A stretch of 64,000 nucleotides of DNA from the NCBI GenBank assembly GCA_963676875.1, contig OY781436.1, forward strand, positions 3,286,001 to 3,350,000, in the 5' to 3' direction. The notes beneath the pieces are model-generated. The model made no database searches, was not told where the DNA came from, and saw only the letters and a list, made by a program, of their open reading frames with translations. Shown one piece after another: positions 51,087-62,600 of this stretch (position 1 is the stretch's first letter; every line of letters starts with the position of its first letter). Position numbers and translations under genes: made by a program. This DNA comes from UBA6244 sp963676875. GTDB taxonomy: Bacteria; Bacteroidota; Bacteroidia; Bacteroidales; F082.

Positions 51087-52496
51087 ATGAAAAACTGTTC
51101 TATTACTAAATTAACCCTGCTAATTTCGTTTGTTCTACTAATTTTTCATGAGACACGCGCGCAGGACGACTATCGGATAGCCGTAACCGTTGCCGGAAGT
51201 ACCGATACCGCCTTGGTGATGACTTGCTATTATGGCGATAAAATAAAATTGGTGGATACCGCCACACGGGTGAAAAAGGGCAAATTTGTGTTTGAAGGAA
51301 AGAAAAAACTCCCCGGTGGCATTTATATGGCCGTTACCCCCGGAAAAGTGAAGTTGTTTGAGTTTATTGTGGGTGATGACCAGCATTTTGAAATGAAGAC
51401 CGATACGTCAGGTTCGGCTTTGAACCTCAAAGCATTCAATTCGGAAGAAAATCAGGTTTTCATTCAGTTCATGTCCGACAACGAAAGAACCTACAAAAAA
51501 GTAAAGGCGCTGATTGATCAAATCGATTCAACCGATCTGAAGTCGGATGCCAACAATGCCATACGGGCACAGGTGGATTCCATTAATAAAGAAGCTACCC
51601 GGGCTAAATTGCAGATCATAGAGCAATATCCTGAATTGTTTGTGGGTAAATTGCTCAATGCCATGCGCGATGTCAAGGTGCCCGACAGCGTGTTGAACAG
51701 TTCCGACAGTACACTGGCATACAAATATTATAAGGCCCACTTTTGGGATCATTTTGATTTGCAGGACTCCTGTTTGATTCGTACGCCCGTTATCGCCAAT
51801 AAACTAAACGAGTATTTTAAAAAGGCCGTTTATTTGCAACCCGATTCGGTGATTGCCGCCATCGATGTGGTCATAGCCAAAGCACGACCATCGCGCGAAA
51901 TGGTAGGCTATCTGATGTGGTATTTTATGGCAGAATACCAAAATCCCAAGTACATGGGATTCGACAAAATTTTGGTGCATCTCTACGACCGTTATTTTAG
52001 TCAGGAGCATATTCTTTATACCAGTGAATCCGTTCGAAAAATGATCAAGGAACGTGCTGATGTGTTGCGCCCCCTTTTAATTGGAAAAGTAGCTCCCAAC
52101 ATGATATTGATGGATACCACCGAGCAGCTCAAGGCGCTGTATTCGGTAAAAAGTGAATACACATTAATTTTGTTCTGGGACTACAATTGTGGACATTGTA
52201 AAGAAGAAATGAAGGAATTGGTGCCATTGTACGACGCCAAAACTTATCCCATCGAGGTTTTTGCCGTGTGTGTTGACAGTGATCTGGACCAATGGAAAAA
52301 GGCCATTAGGGAAAAGGGACTCAAATGGATAAACGTGAATGGCACCCGCAGTGCCACCCCTGATTTTCACGATTTGTATGATATCCATGGCACTCCGGCC
52401 ATGTTTTTGCTCGACAAGGATAAAAAGATTGTTGCCAAACAAATAGTAGTTGAGCAGATTCCTGACCTGATGAAGCATTTGGAGAATAAAAATTAG
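51087..52496 (+). CDS. Envelope thioredoxin-fold protein (TlpA/DUF4369-DUF5106 type)
   Basis: About 469 residues from the ATG at 51087, which gives the signal peptide MKNCSITKLTLLISFVLLIF...; an upstream ATG at 51045 is less likely. The N-terminal part (YRIAVTVAGSTDTALVMTCYYGDKIKLVDTA...GKFVFEG) is a DUF4369-like beta domain. The middle is helical. The C-terminal part is a thioredoxin-like domain with the CGHC active site in FWDYNCGHCKEEM and cis-Pro in GTPAMFLLD. Related Bacteroidota proteins are periplasmic thiol-disulfide oxidoreductases. The partner is unknown. No operon partner is visible. Confidence 0.87.
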   Translation: MKNCSITKLTLLISFVLLIFHETRAQDDYRIAVTVAGSTDTALVMTCYYGDKIKLVDTATRVKKGKFVFEGKKKLPGGIYMAVTPGKVKLFEFIVGDDQHFEMKTDTSGSALNLKAFNSEENQVFIQFMSDNERTYKKVKALIDQIDSTDLKSDANNAIRAQVDSINKEATRAKLQIIEQYPELFVGKLLNAMRDVKVPDSVLNSSDSTLAYKYYKAHFWDHFDLQDSCLIRTPVIANKLNEYFKKAVYLQPDSVIAAIDVVIAKARPSREMVGYLMWYFMAEYQNPKYMGFDKILVHLYDRYFSQEHILYTSESVRKMIKERADVLRPLLIGKVAPNMILMDTTEQLKALYSVKSEYTLILFWDYNCGHCKEEMKELVPLYDAKTYPIEVFAVCVDSDLDQWKKAIREKGLKWINVNGTRSATPDFHDLYDIHGTPAMFLLDKDKKIVAKQIVVEQIPDLMKHLENKN

Positions 52497-53205
52497 TGTG
52501 AGAGGGCTGTTGGCTGTTGGCTGTTGGCTTTTGGCGTTCTGAGGTTGCCTGAATAGCGTTGACTTTTTCCTTGGCTCTTTTATCTTGGCTCTTGTCTCTC
52601 CTGTGCTCTTGGCTAAAGCCGAAGGGCAAGGGGTGGGCTTCAGGTGTATTGATTTATTTAGTTTGGTGGAGTGGGGGTGGTTTATTTTATTGGTGATTGT
52701 TTGGGGCTAAAGCCCCCTCTATGTGGTGTCATTCTGAACGAAGTGAAGAATCTCTATCTACCTATTTATCGGCAATTTGACTATTGGAACAAACATGTCA
52801 GAGATCCTTCATTTCGCAGGCTCCATTTAGGATGACAAAAAAGCAAAACACACTTTCACCTCCTCTCCTTTTCTCCGCGTCCTTGGCGCCTCCGCGGTGA
52901 ATATAAACCCGCAAAAAATTACACCACAGAGACACGAAGAACACAGAGAAAGGCACAAAGAAAATCGATTGGCTGTCAATTCACCGATCACTGTCACCTT
53001 CGTCACCTTGTCACCTTGTCACCTTGTCCCTCTGTTCCTTGTCCCCTCCGTGCCCTCCGTGCCTCCGTGGTGAATATAAACCCGCAAAAATGCACCGCAG
53101 AGACACGAAGAACACAGAGAAAAGCACGAAGAAAGGTGATTGGTATTGTCTATCAGTTCACTGTTCACTGTTCCCTGTTCACTGATAACTGATCACTCAT
53201 CATTA
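52497..53205. repeat. Intergenic cluster of palindromic and tandem repeats
   Basis: No gene. Contents in order: TTGGCTG tandem words near 52508-52530; TTATCTTGGCTCTTGTC words; copy 2 of the dispersed repeat (52613-52669); then two copies of a long imperfect palindrome, each with a CTCCGCGGTG or CTCCGTGGTG left arm, a shared AATATAAACCCGCAAAAA loop and a right arm CAGAGACACGAAGAACACAG (first about 52865-52960, second about 53040-53135). Between them are TCACCTTG tandem units (52994-53030). After the second comes a TTCACTG tandem (53156-53200). 53206-53469 shows nothing. Confidence 0.8.
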
Positions 53206-53469
53206 TCCTCAAAAAATATGTCGTGGTTTTTTGCATGTGGTTATTTATACCCAATATAAATATGATTTGTTTCATGTGAAAAAAACATCACACCGAACTT
53301 TTTTTACTACTTTTCGTATCATTACCCAAAGCGTGGTTGTACTCGTTCTTTGCAATCACTTGCTTTTGTTTATTGTATTGATAGATAGATAATTAACAAG
53401 GTGTCCTTTGTTAGCCCAATTTCATAGCCGAGGAATATTTTGCTTGTCTGTCGTAGTGTAGTGGGTGCG

Positions 53470-53504
53470 TTCTGACGAAAATTTGAACTTTCTGACGTGA
53501 ATTT
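53470..53504 (+). promoter_or_regulatory. Direct repeats upstream of the giant protease gene
   Basis: TTCTGACGAAAATTT (53470-53484) and TTCTGACGTGAATTT (53490-53504) start 20 bp apart, two helical turns, about 165 bp before the giant gene. This is an operator-like layout. A further palindrome AATAACA/TGTTATT lies at 53605-53622. No regulator is known. Confidence 0.4.
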
Positions 53505-53667
53505 TTCATGTTGGCACCTCATTTTTTTTATCAGACAGCCTTCCTGTAGATCAACTGTACCAAAATGCCCTCCTGGTTACGTGATACGAATGGAATAACC
53601 CGCTAATAACAAGGCTGTTATTGCTGGTGCGTATCTGTATTTAATTTTGAACTAAGAAAGAAATCAC

Positions 53668-56600
53668 ATGATAAAACATTTACATTCAAGAGTTTTGGTT
53701 TTGGCTTTGGTTGCAGTGATTGCTGCGGTAAATTTATTTTCGAACCGGGTTCACGCAACGGAGTTTCAAAAAGGGTTAACATCAGGTGTGGTGAGTGATG
53801 CGGTATTTGCCAATCCTGAAACAAGCAGTCGTGTTTCGCCTCAGGATCAGGATGTATCTGTTCCTTTAAGCGAGAAGCTTAAAGCCGAATACAAGGAAAA
53901 TGAACTGTTGGTTCGTTTTGAAGCAGGCTATGAATCCAATGCCATCTCCAATCTTCTTGTTACCAATGGGTGCGAAATATTGAAAAAATACACCCTTGTT
54001 CCCGATTTGTATCTTGTAAAAATTACCGATGGGGCAGGGGTTCCCGACAAGGCGGCCCGTCTTCAACAATTATCGCAGGTGTTTTATGCCGAGCCCAACC
54101 ATGTGCTGCATGCAGTGGAAACCATCCCCGACGATCAGGGTTTTGCCGGTTTGTATGGCATGCACAACACCGGTCAGGACGGCGGAACCGTGGATGCCGA
54201 CATCGATGCTCCCGAAGCATGGGACATCTCCACCGGCAGTTCATCGGTGGTGGTAGGTATCATCGACTCGGGTATTGATTACGATCATCCTGATTTGGTG
54301 TCCAATATGTGGACCAATCCCGGTGAAATTCCGGCCAACGGCATTGACGACGACGGCAATGGTTATGTTGATGACATTCACGGATGGGACTGGGCTTATG
54401 GGGATAGCGATCCCTCCGATTATTGTGGTCATGGAACCCATTGCGCGGGTACCGTAGGTGCTTCCGGTAACAATACCATCGGCGTGGCCGGTGTTTGCTG
54501 GACGGTAAAGTTGATGGCCTTAAAAACGTTAAACGATCAGGGAAGCGGTTTTTCTTCGAGTGCCATTTCTGCCCTTCAGTATGCCGCAGCCAATGGGGCC
54601 ACGCTCACCAGCAACAGTTGGGGTGGCGGTGGTTACAGCACTTCGTTGCGGTCGGCCATTCTTGCTTCCAATATGATATTTGCCGCTGCCGCCGGAAACA
54701 ATAGTTCCGACAACGATGCCTCAGGTTTTTATCCTGCCAGCTACGATTGCGACAACATCATCTCCGTTGCATCGCTCACCAGAACCAACAGTTTGTCGTG
54801 GTTTTCCAATTACGGACTTACCTCGGTGGATTTGGGTGCCTATGGTTCGGATATTCTGTCCACAAAGCCGGACAATCCTACCCATATTTCCTTCGGTGCC
54901 CCCGGACAGGGGTTAAGTTCTGCTGATTACGGGATCATTTCGGGTACCTCCATGGCTACGCCACAGGTGGCCGGTGTGGTGGCGCTCATGTATGCTGCCA
55001 ATTCTTCTGCCTCGTGGTCTGATATGAAAACTGCCATCATGGGGTCGGTGGTGCCTGTGGCTGCCCTTTCGGGAATTACGGTAACAGGTGGAAGCATCAA
55101 TGCATACAACGCCCTGGCCGCACTTTCGGTTGAAACAACGGTTTCGTCGGCCACCACTTGTCCGGGAAATGTGACTATTCCCATTGAAGTAACCAACCTG
55201 ATTGACGTAGCTGAATTTTCGTTGGTGTTGGATTATGGCACCACACATCTGACCTATGGAAGCTACCAAAATGCACACAGCGAATTAAGTACCGGAACTC
55301 TGTCCGTAGTTGACAATGCCGGTGAAATTACCATCGCATGGAATTCGGCCACCCCGGCCACCATTGCTTCTGGAACACTCCTTGAACTGGTTTTTTCGGC
55401 TTCCGCCACCGGAAGTCAGGCGGTGGAAGATATGGTCTGGAATTCAACGACCAGTTATTACCAAAATAGTCTAGGCGACCCTTTGCAAACCATGTTCACC
55501 GATGGTCAGACAACCATCAATCCATTGCCAGATGATGCAGGTGCCATTTCCGGAGCCAACGCGCTTTGCCAGGCACCTGTAAGTCAAACCTATTCCGTCG
55601 CCGTCATTCCCAACGCCACGTCCTACAACTGGACCTTGATTCCACCTGCCGCAGGTATCATTACGGGTACCGGAGCAAGTGTGACCATCGACTTTGATGC
55701 CGGATATACGGGTTCGGTATCAGTAAATATTGTGGGTTCCAACGCCTGTGGCAATGGAAATGGTTCTTCGCTCAATGTTGAAATTAAGGCCGAACCTACG
55801 GCCAATGCAGGCGTGGATCGTGATATTTGCGAAGGCAGTTCATGGCTGCTGTCGGGACAGGCAACCAACTACCAATCCATACTTTGGAGCAATCCCGGTG
55901 GTGATGGCAGTTTTGACGATCCCACCATTTTAAATGCAACCTATACACCCGGCACTTTCGATGTTGTCAATGGAAGTGTTTCGCTAATATTAACGGCCTA
56001 TGCTGTAGCACCTTGTACGGTAAATGTCACCGATGAGATGGTGCTTTCCATACAGCACTCGCCCACCGTAAATGCCGGATTGGACAGGTCTGTTTGTGAA
56101 AATCAAACGGCTACACTCACCGGGCAAGCAACTTATTATCAGTCCATTTTGTGGGAAACATCCGGAGACGGATCATTCAGTAACCCCATACAGTTAAACA
56201 CCATTTATACCCCGGGAGCCAATGATTTGAGCAATGGTTCGGTGGTACTTACCCTCAACGCGGGACCTGTTTCCCCCTGCTCGAGTTCCGTGAGCGACCA
56301 ATTGGTGTTGAGTTTTGAACCCATCCCAACGGTAAATGCAGGTGCTGATCAAGACATATGCAGCAGTGGAGCAGCAAGTCTTGTGGGAACAGCCACAAAT
56401 TATAGTCCCTTCACCATCCAGTGGACTGCTGCCAGCGGTGGTACATTTTCGGATCCCAATTCCCTGACCACCGATTTTTATCCCAGTCAGACTGAAATTG
56501 ATGCAGGTGTGGCCAACCTCACCCTGTCAGTTGCAGGTTATACCCCTTGCAATGCGCCTGTTGTTGATCAGGTTAAGGTAAATATTACGCATGTTCCGGT

Positions 56601-59600
56601 GCCGGATGCCGGACCCGACGATGGCATGTGCGAAACGGAAGTAAGTTATCATCTTGCCGGTGCAACGGCGCTGGATTACACTTCGGTTACCTGGCAAACC
56701 TCGGGTGATGGAAGCTTTCTTCCTTCCCATGGGGTATTGAATCCCACTTATTTCCCCGGCACCCAGGATTTTTTACTTGGCACGGTTGAGCTTACACTGG
56801 CGGCTAGTCCTATTTTACCTTGCACATTGGACGAAACCGATGCCATGATATTGGATATTCGCCCTGCAGCTACCGTGGATGCAGGTGCTGACCAATTTAT
56901 TTGTGACAACGAAACAGTGGATTTGGAAGGTGTAGCCACTGATTTTGACCCCACATCCGTGGAATGGATTTCTTTAGGGGGTGGTACATTTTCAGATAAT
57001 AACTCTCTGATTACCACTTATACTCCAAGTGCTACAGATATTTTTAATGGTGTGGCCAATTGTGTGTTGAGAGTAGAAGGAAATCCTTGTGCAGCAGTGG
57101 TTTCCGATGCTGTATCCATTACCATTCTTTCAGGAGGACCAACGGTAGATGCCGGTAACCCGCTTAACATGTGTGAAACTGCCACCAATATTGCCTTGTC
57201 GGGTTCCTCGGCAGGAACCTACCTGAGTTTGGAATGGGCCACCGACGGCGATGGGGTTTTTGTGCCCAACAATACCGATTTGCATCCCGACTATTGGCCC
57301 GGAAGTCAGGACATGGCTAATGGCGGAGTCAGGCTCTACCTAACGGCCTATCCCATGGCTCCCTGTGCAGGTTCTTCCATCGACAGTGTGGATGTTACCA
57401 TTAATTTTGAGCCCATTGTCAATGTAGGTGCCGACGTCACCATTTGTGAAAACAACAACCTGTACACTTTAACCGGAATCACAGCTACCAATTACTCTTC
57501 CCTGTTGTGGACCACTTCGGGAACAGGAGTTTTTTCTGACCCCACCATTCCCGAACCCGATTATACACCTTCATCAGCAGATAAAGCTGCCACTTTCGTG
57601 GAACTTCAACTGGAAGCCTTTCCTGTGGCACCTTGTCCCGATGGCGCCGTTGACTCCAAGATATTGTTCTTTGATCCGGAACCCACGGTGAATGCCGGAT
57701 TAAGTCAGACCATTTGCGTTGGCGATTTTGCCCTGTTGGCCGGAACTGCCACCAACTACGATCCCAATTCCATTGTTTGGTCGTCGGCCAACGGTGGTAC
57801 CTTTTCTGATAATTATTCACTTACCACCACCTATTATCCCAGCGTGGCTGAGATGAATGCAGGTGTGGCCCACCTCACCCTTGAGGTAAGTGGCAGCAAT
57901 AGCTGTAATTTTGTGGTGGCCGATGATTTGGTCATTACCATCAATGCCGCTGCTGACGTAAATGCAGGTGCTGACATGGAAATTTGTACAAGTGCAGGCA
58001 ATGTTACCTTGTCGGGAGCAACTGCTTCTGATTATTCAGGCGTGACCTGGACCACCGCCGGAGACGGAGTCTTCCTTCCAAGTGATGATGTGTTGCACCC
58101 CGACTATCATCCGGGCACTGCTGATTTGGCCGCCGGATCGGTACTGCTTACCCTGACTGCCGCACCCAATGCGCCCTGTACCCTGGATGTGAGCGACGAA
58201 ATGACCCTGACCTTTCAACCCGAGCCCACCGCCTTTGCCGGTGCCGATGCAGAAATTTGTTACGGAGATACCTATGCCATAACCGATGGTGCTGCCACCT
58301 ATTACGATGATGTGGTATGGCAAACCTCAGGAACCGGAACTTTTAGTAGTGCCAACACGCCTACACCTGTTTATACCCCCAGCGCCGCGGATTATAATCT
58401 GGGTTCGGTTACCCTGACCTTGACGGCCATTCCACTGGCTCCCTGTGCAGACAATGCGGTTGACGATATGGTGTTGACCATCACCCAGTTGGCCACTGCC
58501 GATGCAGGTGCCGACGGCGTGATTTGTGAAGGATCGACATTTACATTAAATGGCAGTGCCACCAATTATTCAAGCTATAGCTGGACAAGTTCAGGCAGTG
58601 GTACATTTTCGCCCACCAATACCTTAACGCCTACCTATACACCAAGCTTGTCGGACATTTCTTTTGGAAGTGTGCTGATTACGTTGAATGTTGTTGGAAA
58701 TGGCTCGTGTACCGAACTGACAACCGATGAAGCCCTGCTGACCATTAACCAGGAGCCCCTGGTAGATGCCGGTCCTGATGCACTCATGTGTCAGAACGGT
58801 GGCGTTATCAACGGAAGCGGACTTTATTACGATCATATTGTGTGGACCACCTCAGGCGACGGATTTTTTAGTAACGACACCATCGAAACACCTTATTATA
58901 CCCCAGGCGTGGCTGATATTCTCAATGGTTCTGTTATTCTGACCATCACGGGCTATCCGGTAAGTCCTTGTACCAATGTGGTGTCCGACTTTACCATCAT
59001 CACCATTCATACCTACCCCCAGGCCAACGCCGGAGGAGATGCCTCCATTTGTTCCAACACCACCGAATATTCACTTAGTTCGGCCACCGCCTCCAGCTAT
59101 ACCTCTGTATCCTGGAGTACGGGAGGTTCCGGTTCGTTTTCGGATAATTCAATTGTCAATCCCTTTTATTATCCCAGTGGCGCCGATGCAGCAGCCGGAT
59201 TTGTAGACCTCACCCTCACGGCCTACAACTCGCCCTGTACACCGGCACGTTCCACCATGCGGTTGACCATCAATGCTGATCCTACGGTGGATGCCGGAGC
59301 TACGCAGTCGATTTGCGTGAGCGATCTGGTAGCACTTACCGATGCCTGGGCTGAGGACTATTCTTCGGTACTATGGACTGCTCTGGATGGTTCGGGAACT
59401 TTTTCCAACAACACCATTGTCAATCCCATTTATACCCCAAGTGCATCCGATTATCTGCAACCTTCGGTTACCTTGCGTTTGACCGCCTATGCCATTCCTC
59501 CTTGTACGGAAACCGTATTCGACGATATCACCATCGATATCTCAGAGGCACCAACTGTAAGTACGGGATTGACCACCGTAACCATTTGTGAATCGGGGAC

Positions 59601-62600
59601 TTATTTGGTTACCACTGCCTCCGCCAGCAATTATTCATCTGTTGCCTGGAGTACAACAGGCGATGGTACTTTTTCTGATGGCAACACGCTCACGCCCACG
59701 TATATTCCCGGTCCTTTGGACAGGATAACTGGGTCGGCGGTACTCACCATTACAGCACAACCACAAAATCCGTGTACAGTTGAAGCCACGTCTGAATTCA
59801 CCCTGTTCCTCACGCCCGAGCCGGAGGTGAACGCAGGAATAGACGATGTGATTTGCGAAGGCGATATTTTCCCCATTCCCACTTCCGATGCACAATATTA
59901 CAACACCCTGATGTGGACCACCTCGGGAAGTGGAAGTTTTGACGACAACAGCATTTTGCACCCCAATTATATCCCCAGTGCTTCCGACATTTCGTTGGGA
60001 GCAGTTACGCTTACCCTCACGGCCACGAGCAATCCACCTTGTTTGGCCATCGTGACCGACGAAATGGAATTGACCATCATTCAAAATGTGATGGTGGATG
60101 CCGGATCGGATGCCGTAATTTGTGGCGACGAGTCGAGTTATTTTATTTTTGATGCCACCGCTTCCGACAACTCCAGCATCAGTTGGACCACCTCGGGTGA
60201 CGGAAGTTTCAATAATCCTGCCTTGTTGAATCCGGTTTATACCCCGGGTTCGGCTGACATTGCTGCCGGTTCTGTTACCCTGGAGATTACGGCCGTAAGT
60301 ATTTCACCTTGTTCCGGTTTTGCCACCGACCAAATGACCATTACCCTCAATCCCATGCCGGTAGTAGATGCCGGTCCGGATGATGTGGTATGCGATAATG
60401 GCGCCTACACATGTAACTTTTCCAGTGTAAGTTTTGAAGATCACGTGGAATGGACTACTACCGGAACAGGTACCTTTAATAATGTAAACCAATTACATCC
60501 CACCTATATTCCCAGCTCATCTGATGTGAGTCTGGGGTCCGTATATCTCAGGATAACCGCTTATGGTGATGTGTCGTGTTCCGCCAATTCGGTATCCGAT
60601 TCTCTGGAACTTTCCTTCACCCTTTCCCCCGAAGCCTTTGCAGGACCCGATGAGGGTATCTGCGAAAGTGGTATCGTCATCAGCTCCGCCACGGCGGCAA
60701 ATTTTTCTACCCTGGAATGGACATCCAGCGGAACGAGCGGTACCATCATCAATGGAAATACCCTCACGCCCACCTACACACCAAGTCCCACTGACATTGC
60801 CAACGGAATGGTTACCCTCACTTTGACCGCCAACCCCAACACCCCATGTGCTGTTGCGGTAACTGATGACGTGATATTTACCATTCACCTCATGGCAACG
60901 GTGGATGCAGGTGCAGACGCTTCCATTTGCGAAACAGACACCTACTTCCTGATGGGAAATGCCACAGATTACACCAGTTTGTTTTGGACTACTTCCGGCG
61001 ACGGAACCTTTTCCAACAATGGCACCCTGTTTCCCACCTATCATCCCGGGATGAACGACATAGTTACCGGAAGTGCCATCATTACCCTTTCGGCCGAATC
61101 CATTGCTCCCTGCACCCAAACCATTACCGACAACATGGTGTTGACCATCGAAAGTTTGCCGGAGGTAAGCGCAGGCAACAGCACCATGATATGTGTAGGC
61201 GAAACCTATACCACCACAACTGCCTGGGCTACCAATTATGCCACCTTGCATTGGACCTCATCAGGCTCCGGAACTTTTGATAATCCGGATGTGTTGAACA
61301 CCGTTTATACTCCTTCGGCAGGCGATTTGGCCAACGGCGGATTTACCCTCACCCTTACCGCTACAGCCAACATGGTGTGTGGTGGAGCCACCGATACAGA
61401 TGATGTGTATGTGGGCATTCAGGAAGCCCCAACTGCCGATGCCGGAAGCGATGCATTGATTTGCGCCGGAGAATCCTACACCGTATTTGATGCCGATGCC
61501 ACCTATTACAGCAGTGTTACCTGGACAACCAGCGGCAATGGAACATTTGTAAACCAAAATTCGCTCGCGCCCACCTATATCCCAGGAAGTGCCGATATTA
61601 ATTCAGGAACGGTGACATTGACCTTGATATCCAACAGCATAGCCCCATGTTTTGGTAATGCACAGGATGTCATGATTATCACCATCAACCCCGGACCAAC
61701 GGCTGATGCCGGAATAGATGATACCATTTGTGAGGGTGATTCCTTTACCTTCAGCACGGCAAGTACTACGAACAACTCAAGTTTTCTGTGGACAACCCTG
61801 GGTTCGGGTGCGTTTATCAATGCCAATACCTTAACGCCCACCTATTTGCCCGATGCTGCCGATATTGCTGCCGGATTTGTTATCCTCAGGCTCACAGCCT
61901 ACCCAACCACGCCGTGTACGGATGAAGTGTACGACGAGATGATATTAACCATTGTTCCCATGCCGGAAGTGTTTGCCGGCGCCGACCATACCATTTGTCA
62001 GGGTGAGTCCTACGGAATTTTTGATGCCACTGCCGTAAATCAACATACCGTCAGCTGGACCACCTCCGGAACCGGAAATTTCTCCAATAGCGCTGCCGTC
62101 AATCCCATCTACTACCCCAGTGCGGCAGACATCACCAATGGATTTGTAGCCTTGACCATCACCGCAACCGGAAATACACCATGTACTACCGATGTGTCCG
62201 ATTTTATGATCCTTACCATTGAGCCCGCAGCTATTGCGGATGCCGGTGTGGACGACATCACCTGTTACAATACCAACTATACCGTTTCAACAGCTTCTGC
62301 CAGCCACTATGCTTCACTATTGTGGACACACAGCGGAGCCGGATCACTGATAAATACCGGAACCCTCAATCCAACTTATATACCCGTTGCTGCTGATGCC
62401 GGAAACACCATTGTGTTAACCCTAACCGCCTTTGGAACCCCCAATTGTGGTGATGCCACCGACCAAATGCAGCTCGAAATTGTGGATGCTCCTGAGGTAT
62501 TTGCCGGACCCGATGCTTCCTCATGTTCCAATACAAGTTATCAGATAGTCAATTCCACCGGTTCCAATTACGCCGACATTTTCTGGACTACCTCAGGAAC

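Noticed and set aside
46152..53205. Possible CRISPR array from TCACTGT and TCACCTTG repeats
   Set aside because: Units are 7-8 bp, directly tandem, without spacers or cas genes.
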